A stretch of 64,000 nucleotides of DNA from Prunus persica (Eukaryota; Streptophyta; Magnoliopsida; Rosales; Rosaceae). The notes under the pieces were generated by a model. That model made no database searches, was not told the DNA's origin, and was given only the letters and a program-made list of their open reading frames with translations. Made by a program: the position numbers and the translations under genes. How positions within the stretch are numbered: position 1 is the first letter of the stretch; every line of letters begins with the position of its first letter. Shown here one piece after another: positions 1 through 11,199 of the stretch. Location: contig NC_034009.1 of the NCBI RefSeq assembly GCF_000346465.2, positions 16,627,741 to 16,691,740 of the forward strand. The letters are read 5' to 3'.

Positions 1-299
1 AACCCCAAATTTTGGCAGAATCACAACCGTGCACGACAGAAAAGTGGTCTCTTCGTCGAGCAAAGTGTACAAAACATAACCTTGCTCGACGCCTCTATCT
101 ATTCGTCGCGCAATATCAGTCAGATCCTAAACTCTAAATCCCAAATTTTGGCGGACTCACAACCTTGCGCGATGGTTTAGTTTCTTCGTCGCGTAATGTA
201 ATGAAAATTTGGGCGAAAAACTTACCTTGCGAAATGCCATCATTTCTTTTTTGTCGCGCAAGGTGTATTTAAAATATCTTGCGCAATGCTTCCCCAATT

Positions 300-1115
300 T
301 CAGATTTTGCCCTAAACCACCTCTCTCTCTCCATCGTCAACTGCCACACATCAGCCCACTTCTCAGCCAGAAAAAGGACTAGGCTGCCACCACCTTCGAA
401 GCCCAGACCTTCCCCACCGTCGCCGCCGCATCTCCTGCCGGAATTGGCCAGGTTTTCGCAGATTCTTCTCCGGCCTAGTTCTCTCTCCTCTAGCCACCAA
501 GTTCGACACCTAAGGTATGGTTTCTGGACTATTTTTTGTGCTCTAGCTGATGGTTGGGTAGGATTTGATTATTTGTTAGTTTTGGTATCTCGAATTTAAA
601 CCCTAAATTTGGCTGTTTTTTGAATTTAAATTTTGGCCACTTCTGGCCATTTTTCGGGGTAGGTCGAAGAACAAAAGTGGCTCCAATTCATGTTTTGAAC
701 CTGGGGTAGGAACCTTGGCCCTAAATTTTTTAGAATTTTTCGGCGACATGTTATCGCTTTGGACACCCACGCTCTGCCGGCGCCTGGGTTACTGTAGAAG
801 TGGGCATTGGGTCCCAATACAATCCCCTAGTTGTCTCGAGCACGTAGGTGTTCTCGGATTTGAATTTGGTTACCGTTTGAGTCTCAAACGGATTTCGCCT
901 ATTGTGTAATTTCGGGGTTTGATATGTTCGGACCATTGGATCGAACTCAAACTCATGTATGTTGTACCTTGTATTTCTAGGATCGTGTCGAATTCAACGG
1001 ATCGTGGATCGGAGTCCCGAATACTTCGAAATCGTAAACCGTGGGTCAAGCTATGCTTAGAATTATATCTTGCTAAATTGGATTGATTTTTATGTGTATT
1101 AATGAAATTGTGCAG
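300..1115 (+). other. Leader exon and first intron of the CACTA gene, module shared with LTRs elsewhere in the window
   Basis: A pyrimidine-rich, then GC-rich leader is followed by a plausible donor (GTATGG near 513) and an acceptor TGCAG at about 1115, just before an ATG. The segment from about 530 to 1040 resembles 14150-14690 in the solo LTR and the reverse complement of 37200-37400 in the second LTR: all contain a block close to GGTTACCGTTTGA, CGAACGGAT or CAAACGGAT, a TTCGGACCATTGGATCG-like stretch and a TCTAGGATCGTGT-like stretch in the same order. Similarity by eye; exon borders are inferred. Confidence 0.5.
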
Positions 1116-2841
1116 ATGTCAAACCTGATTAGAAGTCGTAAGGCGGTGACGACTGCACAGAGTTCGCCTCCCCTGGCTCAGCCATCATCTGCTGCCACTG
1201 CTCCAGCACTGATGGACCACTTGCCAGTTGGTCCCGGGGGTTCTAGGTGCCTACGTCATCGGCTTCATCAGTGGCGCAGCCTGTTAGCACCAGGCGACGT
1301 CACCGGCCTGCCAGCACCACCGACACCACATCGACCGATGCTACTGGTGCGTCATAGCCAGGTATAGATTTCCTTCAACTCCAGTTCTTTTTTTTTTTTT
1401 TTTGGTGTATTTTATAGTTAAATTTGTTATTTAGTTAACATTAATGTCATATTTCTTTGCGCCCAAGAAGAACACCCAACGCCCGTGTTGGCAGTTGAAG
1501 ACGGCAAAGGTCACTCGGGTGACCAACAGTCGTATCAACATCGGATACGACGAGCGACATCGGGTTGCACTGACGGCGGAGTTGCGTATCTCCTTGGCCC
1601 AAGACATTGGTCACGTCGTTCGAACCCATTGCCTGATGCAATAGAAGTCTTGGAAGGTCATGCCTGACGAGATCAAGACGGAGGTGCGAGGCCAGTTGTC
1701 GGTATGTATCCTACCTTTTAATTCTTTTTCTTTCAAACTTTATATATTTCTATTACTTAATGTATGTAATTAATTTATTGGACACGAACTACAACTTAGG
1801 GGACCTTGATGACGAGTCGTTGGCGTACGTCAATAGACTCTTCGCTGAGAGGTACAAGCAGTGGAAGAGCGACTTGCACCACCATTTTGAGGCGTTTGAT
1901 GATCTGCAAGTCACTCTTCAGGAGGGTTGCCCAAAGGAGCTTGAGGGGCGGGAGGATAGTTGGGCGTTGCTCTGCACTCATTTTCAGGCGCCCGATTTTG
2001 TGGTATTTTTTAATATTAATTTTAAAATTATTACATATTTCTTACTAATGTTTATTTAATTTTTTATATTTCATTTCAACTTCAACTAATACGTTTTATT
2101 TTTTGTATAACAGAATAAAGCCAAAGTCAATAAGGGCAATAGGAAGAAGAAGACTCTACTCCACCATTCAGGTTCCAGGGCCTTCATGTAGGATGGATGC
2201 ACGGCGGCGGGTAATTATAAAATAGTTTATATTTAATTTTTAATATGTCATTATTATTAATTTATTTTTTTCGTACTAACATTTTTCTTCTCTTGTTCAA
2301 TTTAAGGGGGGTCCGAATTCCCAGAGATCGACGTCTTTGGCGATGTTTATGTTCGACCTAGGAATGAGTTGGCGAGTCCCTTCATGTAAGTATTATTTAA
2401 TTTTAATTTTGATGTTACGCATTCAAGTTTCAGGGTTATGATAGAAATGTTTTAATTTATATTTTATGTTATGTTAAATAGATGATGATGGTGGAGAGGA
2501 GCCAGTTGGTTCTTCAGGAGTCCGCCTCCCAACTTCCTCCCAATACTCCGATCGAGTCTGTGGATCCTCCACAGGATGATGGATTTCAGATCTTGACGGA
2601 GACGTTGGATCAGAGTCTCGGGAGGAGGCCGGGGACATATTGTCGAGGGATGAGGAATGCCCGACAGAAGGAACCTAGACCCCGTTCATCAGAGCAGTCA
2701 AACAGTCAGGTGGCTGCTTTGACAGCAAAGGTGGCCGAGCTTCAGGGTCAGATGTCAGTGATTCTGCAGTCCCTCGTGCCGTCTGGTATTCCAGTCCCGC
2801 AATTTGATGCGTTGACCTCTGAGCCCGTCCACCTCGAGTAA
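1116..2841 (+). pseudogene. CACTA accessory gene with plant PTTA/En/Spm-type domain, broken
   Basis: At least six exons can be read: about 1116-1361, 1475-1699, 1785-1999, 2114-2210, 2307-2385 and 2482-2841. The middle exons carry signatures of the plant PTTA/En/Spm transposase-associated domain: a stretch with KSWKVMPDEIK, the WALLCTHFQAPDF motif and an asparagine/lysine-rich NKAKVNKGNRKKKT followed by HHSGSRAF, then EIDVFGDVYVRP. The last exon is charged and ends in a helical segment (VAALTAKVAELQGQMSVI). Two in-frame stops interrupt it: TAG just before KSWK (about 1642) where the family usually has a tryptophan, and TAG after SRAFM (about 2188). Both argue for a dead gene. In intact CACTA elements such genes accompany the TNP2 transposase; no function beyond that is claimed. 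Confidence 0.7.
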
Positions 2842-3125
2842 GCCCACCAAACGTCTGCCCCTGTGGACCCCCAGACCTACAAGCCCTATATGCCTAACGA
2901 CCAAGTAGATTTTGGAACATTATTTGATTAGTTTTTTATTTTCATTATCATATTTTAACACATTTCTCTTGTAGTATACATTTATTTTATTTTATATAAT
3001 TTTTTGTTCTCTTTAATTCATTTTTTTATTGCAATTTCATTTTATTACCCCAAAAAAAAATTTTATTTTTTTTACAAAATTAAAAAAAAGGTAATACTAA
3101 ATTTAATTAATATATATTAATTTTA

Positions 3126-3592
3126 CACTACGAAATTTTTTCGTCGGGCAAATTCACATTTTAGAAAATAAAAAAACGTATTTTAAATACATATATTTTA
3201 TTCTTGCGCGACAAAGACATTCGTCTCGTGAAAAGGATATGTGTGACGACGAATATTTAGTCGTGCAAATGTTGGAGACACGAATTGCTCGATGAAGAAA
3301 AGATCGTCACACAAATACTTGCGACACAAACCACGTGACGAATATTATCCGTCATGCAGTGTACTCGAGACGAACATGCTTTCGTCACGCAAAGGTTTGT
3401 GAGACGAACAATTGTGTCATTCCTAAACCTTTTGTGCAACGAAGGTTAACCGTCACGAAAAGTCTTTCTTCACGCTCTTTGCGGGACGGATTATGTGAGA
3501 TGAATTTTCTGTAGCGCTGAAATTTGTAAAACTAAAAGTAACTTTATGCGATGAAATTCTCTTCGTCGTGCAAATCGTAAAATGCAGTAGTG
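3126..3592. repeat. Right subterminal repeat region of the CACTA element (or small nested CACTA derivative)
   Basis: The 467-bp stretch begins CACTACGAAA and ends GTAGTG, and is packed with CGTCGGGCAA, CGTCACGCAA and CGTCGTGCAA-like motifs on both strands. It could be the subterminal zone of the larger element or a nested mini-element with its own CACTAC..GTAGTG ends. The flanking trinucleotides (TTA left, CTT right) do not match, which disfavours a clean separate insertion. Confidence 0.6.
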
Positions 3593-5140
3593 CTTGCTGA
3601 GGATGTCTCTATTGTCGGCGTCACTGGTCAACCTCCTCATCAATTGAAGGAGGTCGTTCTATTCGACTGACTTGTCGGCGTGACATACTAGAAGATTGAG
3701 CTTATGAAGGGTTCTCCACCACCTCTGGTTTGGAATCTGCTCTTTTAGTACCAGATGGCGAATGTCTTCTGTCAGCTGGTTTCCTTAACCTCGACTGGAT
3801 GCTTCCTTGCGAACCTAGGTAGGTGTGGCCATCGGACTGTGCCCCTAGCCTTGACTGCACATTAGTTTGTGGGCTTAGTCTCGAACGGATGCTTATCCTG
3901 ATTTGGTCATAGCTTGCTGATGCTCACGACATGCCTGCATGATGATCAGCACTGTGATGTCCTCCTCCATGCATTTTGGCCCTTGCTTGATCTCCTTGGG
4001 ATCTTTCAGGTTGCCTGCCTATGCGTTCACCCATCATTCTCTCTTTGCCATCGAATCTCAGCCCATCGTCACAGACCAAGTCAATATGCCTGAGTAGTTG
4101 ATCAACCAAGTTGTTTTGATCTTGGACCCTCCTAGTCAGCTCATCTACCCTGTAATTGAGAACTTGGTTGTTTGAATAGGTAGGAGAGAAAGTGTGAAAA
4201 CAAGTCGATGGCGACCGAGGTTTTCTTGGGAGGTACGAATAGGCGCAACATTTAGGGATTGTGGTGGCAAAGATAGGTGTGGCAACACCTGCTCCAAAAC
4301 TGGTCCAAGTTAGGCAGTTGAGGCATGGGAGTAGCTAGTTTTGGGGCACCACCATGTGGACTTTGTGTCGTGGTGGATTTCGTGGCCGCTGTCTTGCTTC
4401 TTGTGGTGATACTTTTCACCATGGTTGTTTCGAATGCATTGAATGGAATTGGTAATTGAAACGGAAATGGATTTCCTTGTTGAAATTTGTGAGAGATTCA
4501 GTTTAAGTATATTTCGAGGCTCTCAATGAAAGTACCAAAATTTATGGAAAAAAATTTCACGGGAGAATATTTGTGGATGAATCTTCTCTCCTGATCGTTC
4601 CCCTCCTAGAATCTCTATAAGACAAAATAAAGTAATCGGAAAACCACAAGTGTGGTGGTGGCCAAGGGCCCTTTGATACCTAAATCAGTTAAATGGTCTC
4701 AGTGAGATGTAGCAAATATTGAAAGGACAGAGTTTTCTCTCACATGGAGGGAGGGTAGTGCGGATGCCGAGTAAGGAAGAGAGGTGACGGTGGAAGAGAG
4801 GTGACGGTAGAAAGCAAGTATGAGAGGGAGAGGGGAATTCGGCTAGGGGGAGAGAGTGTGTGTGTAATGTTTAGGGTTTTCTAAGGTTACCTTCTTTGAC
4901 CTCTTGTTTAAATAGTCTTCCATCTTTGTAAGTCCATTTCTATTAATGGGATATATTCACTCAACTTAAATTGGTAACCTCCCAAATAAATATATTATCA
5001 AACTAGATTTATTGGTTTAAATAATATATTTTTAGGGTTAGCTTATTTTCCACGTAGCGCCTCCGAATGGGACGTTGAATTTATTTCCTCCCACACAAAA
5101 CTCACTAACAAAGAGAAAATGCAGATCCAAAAATCAAGCT
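3593..5140 (-). repeat. Degenerate retroelement-like segment without intact genes
   Basis: The stretch reads best on the minus strand. It contains a short open stretch (about 3924-4180) with a helical, charged sequence and a region near 4500-4900 that looks like a non-coding retroelement leader. No LTR pair, primer-binding site or polymerase motif is visible. Class assignment is an inference from composition and an impression of familiarity. Confidence 0.3.
3924..4180 (-). pseudogene. Gag-proximal coiled-coil fragment of a retroelement (tentative)
   Basis: Read on the minus strand, the segment stays open upstream of any ATG and encodes RVDELTRRVQDQNNLVDQLL followed by a polar, histidine-rich tail ending near 3924. 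The spacing of leucine and valine suggests a short coiled coil. Such helices occur upstream of gag in plant Ty3/gypsy-like elements, but no gag core, zinc knuckle or pol follows. It may equally be a fragment of an unrelated gene. Confidence 0.3.
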
Positions 5141-5146
5141 CCCTTA

Positions 5147-5820
5147 GAGCATGTCCACCGCTGCACCAAACCTGGGCAAAAGGCCCCCCTGGCAGCCCAT
5201 TTCAGCTCCAGCGCTCAACAATGAGCCAAGGCAAATGGTGGGTCCCACCAGCCTGGGCAAGCCCAAGGGCTAATCCTGCCTGGGCTGTTGCCCTCGGGCT
5301 GCTGATGTCAGCAGCTGATTTTCAAATTTTTTATTACTGTTGGACCCACCAGCCCACATTGCCCAATAGTTACAAGCCATGTGGCTTCTCCTGGAGCCTC
5401 CGATCAAAAAATATTGCCCAATCCAATGATTGTCCAATTTTTGGCTTAAAAAAATTGAACAAAAAATCAAAAAATTTTACAAAAAATATCAAAAAATTCT
5501 GAAATTTTTTTTCTATACATACCTACCAATATTATTCACTTTCCACACCAATTTAATTTCAAAATTTTGTCCGAAAATGTTATCTTGATTTTTAGGTGAG
5601 GATTTTACAATAAATATTAACACTTGGGAATTGAAAATCTTATCCGAAAAGCTTATCAAAATCAATGGTTTAAGTATAAAAAAAATAAAATAAATTTAAG
5701 TGAATAGTAATTGCCTTAGACTTGCCCTAGACTTAGCTCTCATGGATGAAACCACAAATAGCAAACCTGACACTATTCACGTGAATAGTGGCAGCCCTTT
5801 TTACCAAAACAAGTCTGCTC
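5147..5820. mobile_element. MITE with GAGCA..TGCTC inverted ends
   Basis: The left end GAGCATGTCC (5147) mirrors the right end ACTTGCTC-like AAGTCTGCTC (to 5820), and TA dinucleotides flank both sides (5145-5146, 5821-5822). The interior is non-coding, rich in GGGCAAGCCC and GTGAATAGT-like motifs. At 674 bp without a transposase it fits a non-autonomous DNA element. Superfamily is uncertain: a TA duplication would suggest Tc1/mariner-like, a TWA duplication PIF/Harbinger-like. Confidence 0.5.
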
Positions 5821-5822
5821 TA

Positions 5823-6139
5823 AAACTCCCCCAGCTAGCAACTAATCATTGGCTTTATAATAAGACAAAAATCATTTGGATAGAAAGACTACAGCAGGAA
5901 AAATAAATGAGGTGGTAGTTTTTTAGATGACTAGTCATTCATGTTGACTAGTCATATCCTAATGCAGATTAATACACGCAATGCATTGTTTACCTTGAGA
6001 GTTTCATTGCAAGTTGCCACATTTGAACGCAGCCACAAAGCCATCTTGATACTATAGTAACCTAGTCTAAATATAATGAGCTTGATTGATTACATATGAG
6101 TTTACAAGTTTGTCAAGAAAAGCTAAAATATTAGCTAAA
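5823..6139. other. Intergenic stretch, nothing recognised
   Basis: AT-rich sequence without a convincing reading frame. A short inverted GACTAGTCAT motif occurs twice around 5928-5955, too short to interpret. Confidence 0.4.
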
Positions 6140-6696
6140 TAAACCCTGACACATGTTATCCGCCTTTACGTACACCATATCCTCACATTGCATGTTCTCG
6201 CAAAGCAACTCATCTAGTTCTATTGTATTGTTTTCCACATCATATGTAGAGAACTAAAGCTCTTCTTCTCCCAAGTAATTTTCTGAATCACGATATTGAT
6301 TGTTATCTTCTAAGTCAGCTCGAGTACCCAAGTTGAGGTCCACAGACATTGATAATTGTCTCAAGTCAACTGTAGCTTGTTGATTGCTTAGCCTCCGCTT
6401 CAACGTAATGCACAATGGAATCTTATAAGAGACCTTAAAATATTTTCAGTAATAAAAGTTCTCACGTCATCATCATCGACTATATCTACAGGCCAAGCAT
6501 TTTTCGTTGAATCATATATAACTTTCATAGTTATTTCATACTCATTTAGGTCCAGATTTGCAATGTAATACACTTTATTCCGAAGTTTCTCTAATGTAAT
6601 TTTCTCTGAAACAAGTACTCCTTTAGTTTTGCCATTTTTGTACGTTGAGTGAACCCAACTCCCTCCATAGCTAATTAAAATTGTCAATCTAGACAT
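6140..6696 (-). pseudogene. MULE transposase N-terminal fragment, frameshifted
   Basis: On the minus strand from 6696 the protein begins MSRLTILISYGGSWV and continues with a pattern typical of the N-terminus of plant MuDR/MULE transposases: a GKTKGVLVSEKITLEKL segment, then YEITMKVIYDS and DDDDVRTFI. Near 6415-6430 the frame must change by one base to continue into IPLCITLKRR and SVDLNLGTRADLED, which end at a stop, after which a further open stretch runs to about 6140. No catalytic DDE core, zinc-knuckle or SWIM domain follows, so this is a broken N-terminal remnant. It is not closely similar to the MULE at 39-49 kb. Confidence 0.6.
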
Positions 6697-7078
6697 GGTA
6701 CTGAAAAGAAGTAAGCCGAAAAAAGTTAATATAAAGTAATAGACACATTGAATAACAATATTCTGACAAGTGTCAATACAATATAAAAGTGAGAAAGCTA
6801 CTTAACTACGGAACAAAAATGAAATTAGACAAAAATGAAATGTCTAATTTCTTCTATTTACATGTGTGTTTTGCTATATTTGAAAGTTCTTATGAAAACT
6901 GACATTTGTGAAATTAGAAAGGTAAATTCTGGCTATTTATAATAAAAACTCATTTTTCAAGTTACAACCAAGTTTCACTAATTTAAAATATGAGCCGAGC
7001 CAAGCCAAACATACAATCAAGCTCATTCCACGAACAACACGAGCCAAGCTGAGCTCAAATTAGGAAAAGATCATCTGA
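6697..7078. other. AT-rich spacer, nothing recognised
   Basis: No open frame, terminal repeat or RNA gene seen. A short stretch near 6990-7050 repeats GAGCCAAGC-like words. Confidence 0.4.
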
Positions 7079-7087
7079 TCACAGCTT

Positions 7088-7126
<39 letters not shown>

Positions 7127-7555
7127 CACACTGAGATATTTAAACTCGTTCTGAGTATCAGAAAGAAAAGAAAATCTGCAAAAAGAACAAGAAGAAATAT
7201 TACCTTTGAGTTGCAGTACTTTTTTCCCAATTTGCCAATCCAAAAATAAGAACAAGAAGAAATATATTAATACCCCCCAGTTGTAGTAGTTCTTGCCAAT
7301 TTTGCAAATCCCAACACGCCCGCCTCCGGTTGAAATAATTTTATTGTTAGCAATTTTGATGGTTCCACCCCTCCTTCTTGTCCTCAATATTGTTCGAACA
7401 ACTTCGTTGTTGTTTTCCAAAAACACAACTTCACTGCCTTCACTTCTAATTTCATTGCCAGAAATGTTCCAGGTCTCGTTGCTTTCAGTATCACTATTTT
7501 CACTTCTTGTTGCCATCTCCTCGTGCAGTTGTTGACTTTCATTTTGGAGACCCAT
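7079..7555 (-). CDS. Small unknown protein, family copy A
   Basis: Start chosen at ATG 7555 (MGLQNESQQLHEEM), because the same MGLQ/MGLD start context recurs in other copies in this window. It continues with acidic, Asn/Ser-rich sequence (SENSDTESNETWNISGNEI), then a basic stretch and a glycine/asparagine-rich tail (GGGRVGICKIGKNYYNWG). After that the frame runs into hydrophobic sequence and an Ile/Tyr run from the TA microsatellite, which is unlikely to be real protein, so the true end may be near 7285 or at a splice site. No signal peptide or known domain is recognised. The ETWNI..N and GK.GK.YYN motifs are shared with copy C (17712). Expression is unproven and it may be a pseudogene. Confidence 0.4.
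7091..7125. repeat. (TA)n microsatellite
   Basis: About 17 uninterrupted AT dinucleotides. It lies at the 3' end of the small-family copy on the minus strand and would encode an Ile/Tyr run if translated, which makes the end of that reading frame doubtful. Confidence 0.9.
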
Positions 7556-8790
7556 CTTATATTGAGAAGATGGGAAGTCTCGGAGATGCAAAAATAACAA
7601 TGGAAAGGGTCTATGGGCAAATATTTCAAAACAGCTAGATTAATAGGTGAAATGACTCTATTGGAAATATTTCAAAACAGCTAGTCAAAAGTCTCGGAGA
7701 TGTAACTTGCATTCTACGTTGAGAAGATAAATGTGGGACCAAAATAAACAAGTCCAACTAATTTGAAATTCGTCTGTTGATATATCCAAAAATTTGTAGC
7801 CCCAAGTCAGAATCCGCAGAAAAATATATCCAACAAATTGATATAAGAGAAAAGAAAAGCAAATCAAAACAGGCAATGCCCAGAAAACAATAAATTTCAA
7901 ATTAAAAACAGGCAATGCCCAGAAAACTTGCCAGCTGTAGGCTTTCGTCTTAATCATTTTTGTTTTATTATGGCTTCAATGATTGGTCGCCGAGTGCATT
8001 GAGTCAGACATCTTTAGTAAACAGGGTTGCTGTAAAAGGCAGTCGTCACTTCATTATTTTGGATTTTTGAGAGTATAGTTTTTTCTCTTCATTATTTTGG
8101 ATTTCCAAAAACACAACTTCACTGCCTTCACTTCTAATTTCATTGCCAGAAATGTTCCAGGTCTCGTTGCTTTCAGTATCACTATTTTCACTTCTTGTTG
8201 CCATCTCCTCGTGCAGTTGTTGACTTTCATTTTGGAGACCCGTCTTATATTGAGAAGATGGGAAGTCTCGGAGATGCAAAAATAACAATGGAAAGGGTCT
8301 ATGGGCAAATATTTCAAAACAGCCAGATGAATGGTATAGTCAAAAGTCCCGGAGATGTAACTTGCCTTCTACATTGAGAAGAGTAGGTGGAATGACTTTA
8401 TTCGAAGGGTGCAATTGGCTGAGAGAGAAGATAAATGTGGGACCAAAATAAACAAGTCCAACTAATTTGCCATTCGTCTGTTGATATATCCAAAAAATTT
8501 ATAACCCCAAGTCAGAATCCGCAGAAAAATATATCCAACAAATTGATATACGAGAAAAGAAAAGCAAATCAAAACAGGCAATGCCCAGAAAACAATAAAT
8601 TTCAAATTAAAAACAGGCAATGCCCAGAAAACTTGCCAGCTGTAGGCTTTCGTCTTAATCATTTTTGTTTTATTATGGCTTCAATGATTGGTCGCCAAGT
8701 GCATTGAGTCAGACATCTTTAGTAAGAGGCAGTCGTCACTTCATTATTTTGGATTTTTGAGAGTACAGTTTTTTCTCTTCATTTCAGTTG
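7415..8790. repeat. Tandem duplication, about 688-bp unit, two copies
   Basis: The segment 7415-8102 is repeated at 8103-8790 with a constant offset of 688 bp, judged from exact shared landmarks: the TCCAAAAACACAAC block, the CTGGGCATTGCCTG pair and the TTGGTCGCC..AGTGCATTGAG block. Each unit contains the N-terminal half of the small-family gene plus upstream sequence. The second copy lacks the C-terminal half because the duplication begins inside the gene. Confidence 0.8.
8046..8290 (-). pseudogene. Small unknown protein, family copy A2, truncated
   Basis: It is the tandem-duplicate partner of copy A. The initiating ATG of copy A (7555) has become ACG here (position about 8243), and the reading frame is cut after the EGSEVVFLE segment by the duplication junction, running on into unrelated sequence. 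With the start codon lost and the C-terminal glycine/asparagine-rich part absent, it is probably non-functional. Confidence 0.6.
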
Positions 8791-9286
8791 TGTGAGGTCA
8801 TGCTTTTTGAATGAGATTTTAAACTTGGTTTTAAAATCTACTTCTGCTTTTCAAAATATTTATCTAGCATTTCATACACTTCATACATCTAGATCTAGGA
8901 CATATTCTTAATGGGTTGCTTCAAGAATATGATCTTAAAGGCATCAATCTTATTAGTTTCTGAATCTATATTTCATTGTTCCAAGTAGATTCTAATCTAC
9001 GCATCTAGGTGTCATGGAGTGAAAAACTTAAGCTGCTATTACTATGAAGACTAGCTGTTAGTATTGCTAAGCTGAGTTGAGCTGCTTCCTAAATAGATAT
9101 AGAAATTTTTGAGCTTGTTTGTTTGTGTAAAGACCCATTTTTTTAAAGTATATATTTATTTTCAGGAGGAAATATTTTACTATTTATATATTTTATAAAT
9201 TATATATGTATTGTTATAGTCATTTTATATTTAAATCTTTCATTATCGGTTTTCATATACAACATATATATAAGAACCCATATCTT
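8791..9286. other. AT-rich spacer, nothing recognised
   Basis: No gene-like frame or terminal repeat identified. Some words resemble the flanks of small-family copies elsewhere (for example near 49430), suggesting ancestral flank. Confidence 0.4.
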
Positions 9287-9689
9287 CACTACTAGAAAGT
9301 TGGAAAATGACGACAGTAAAACGACGATGGCAGAACTAAATACTGTTGTTGTGTTTAGAAAGACGACGTTGATAGAAAACCGACGTGGATTAGTAACTTA
9401 AACACTTTTAAAATCGAGATCCGCTAGGGTATTTTTAAAACACAATGCCCACAACTTCATAAGCGTTGTCTTATGAAACATGCTAAATAGAAGTTGCCGA
9501 TTATGTAAACACTTGACCCCTAAATAACGACAGTGGGTATAAAGCAACCAGCGTAGATACTAAAGATGACATTTCATCTACATCATTGACGTATTAACTT
9601 GTACTTAACCACAATGGTAATTGTCGTCTTAACAACGTATGAAGTGCTCTTGTACTACGACGGTTATTATAATGTCGTGTGAGGTTATG

Positions 9690-11137
9690 TTTGCTTGAGA
9701 AATACTTTCCCCCTTCATTCTTTAATATCATGGTTTATCTAGTAGTATATCTTGTTAGAGAAGTTCGTCTATGTGGGCCATTTTATTTTAGATGGATGTA
9801 TCCATTCGAAAGATTCCATGATGCTTTTGGTCATTATTGAATAACATATTGAACTTTTATTTTTCTTCTTTCTATGTTAGATTGAATTAAGATATGATTA
9901 ATGTACATGTTCAAAGTGAACTCAATGGGAAAGACAATAATGGCGTATCAAGAAAGTTGAGGTGGCTAGCAGCTGGTCCAAGCATGGCAGTGCCATCATA
10001 TAGGAGCTATCTTATTAATGGTGTTTAATTTAACACCAAGGCACAAGATGATGTGCGAACTGTCCAAAATAGTGGAGTTTATTTACTTGCACATATTATG
10101 CAAGTTGCAAGTGTCAATGATAAAAACTCGATTATCTCCAATATAGGTTTTTATTAGGGGTGGGCACGGTTTGGTTTGGACCGGTTTTTGCCTCAAATTA
10201 GAACCGATCAGGTACTATTCATCTAGTTTAGTTCGGTTTGGTTTTAATTAAAAAAATTTTGAAAACTATCCGGTTCGGTTTGAACCGATTCCAGTTCCGA
10301 TTCGGTTTTGAACCGAATTATAAAAATTATTTTTTTAAACAGTTTTTTAATACAATTGTCAACTGAAATATTATTATTTTACTTGAAAATTAACAAATTA
10401 TTCAATTTTATATAAAAATGAATATTAAAGTTAGAAAAGAGAGATATTTTGAAATTGAATTTGGATAAATATTAGTTTTTTTTAGTGAAATTAAAAATAT
10501 AGCATTAAATATAAATATATATTGAAATTATATATTTTTTTAATTTGATCGGTTCAGTTCGGCCCAGTCTGGTTTTTGAAGACATGGAACCGAATCCGAA
10601 ACCTGTCCAAACCGGTCCAGTTCAATTTTTGATCGGTTGTTGACTTTTTGGTCAACTCGATTTTTTTTCAGTTTGGTTCAGTGCGGTTTGGCTCGGATTT
10701 CCGATTCGCCAGTTTGAGTGCGCACCCCTAGTTTTTATGGTGTCATTCAAGAAATTTGGGACCTTTACTACCAAAAGTTTAGAAGTTTAGTCTTCAGGTG
10801 TGATTGGATAGATAACACTTTAGGCCTAGTAGTCAACGAACTTGGATTTACCCTTGTAGATCTGAGTAAAATTGGACAAAGAAATGACCAATTTGTTATG
10901 GCTTGTCAAGTCAAACAAGTATTTTTTATTGACGACCCAATGAATCATAGTTGGTTGGTAGTGTTATCAATGCCTAACAGAGAATATAATGATGATATTG
11001 GTGATGATGTGTATGTTAGAATTGAGTGTGAGCTATTTACTAGAGGGATACCCAATGTTGACACATTTGATGACCTAGTGGGTGAGTTTAGGAGTGAAAA
11101 TATTAGAGATGAGTGTGAAGATATATGGATTGATTGA
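9690..11137 (+). pseudogene. TNP2 transposase remnant (DUF4218 and DUF4216 pieces)
   Basis: From about 9690 to 9822 the DNA follows 30569-30690 of the complete element (DUF4218 region), then an internal deletion with a short filler jumps to the intron before the last exon. From about 9930 the DUF4216 exon follows, with TAA soon after SYLIN (about 10026) and a hAT MITE splitting the exon at 10155-10730. Downstream of the MITE the frame is open from YGVIQEIWDL to IWID at 11137, including the VFRCDWID and FTLVDLSKIG motifs. It cannot encode a transposase. Confidence 0.8.
10155..10730. mobile_element. hAT-type MITE with 8-bp target duplication
   Basis: The ends TAGGGGTGGGCAC and GTGCGCACCCCTA are inverted repeats. 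The octamer GTTTTTAT is present directly on both sides (10147-10154 and 10731-10738), the duplication length of hAT elements. The intact homologue at about 31480 lacks the insert. The 576-bp interior is non-coding with repeated CGGTTTGG/AACCG words. The insertion is younger than the CACTA derivative it sits in. Confidence 0.85.
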
Positions 11138-11199
11138 TGGTTGTAATGCATGACATTATTTATGCAATAAATGGCTCTGTTTGACATTATTTTTATCGC

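Larger units (their letters stand above)
1..3592 (+). mobile_element. CACTA (En/Spm) DNA transposon, right-hand part, decayed
   Basis: The right end reads GTAGTG at 3587-3592, the mirror of the CACTAC terminus of CACTA elements. Both flanks (1-290 and 3126-3592) are filled with short motifs around CGTCGCGCAA in both orientations, as expected of subterminal transposase-binding repeats. Between them lies a broken multi-exon gene with a plant PTTA/En/Spm-type domain. The left terminus is outside the window, so length and target duplication cannot be checked. No TNP2 gene is visible in the part shown. An internal CACTAC at 3126 could mark a small nested element instead of the subterminal region. 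Confidence 0.75.

Noticed and set aside
7685..7957. Minus-strand hydrophobic frame (and its duplicate at 8462-8662) as a membrane protein
   Set aside because: It consists of a duplicated CTGGGCATTGCCTG block and AT-rich sequence upstream of the small gene; the two copies are kept only because of the tandem duplication.
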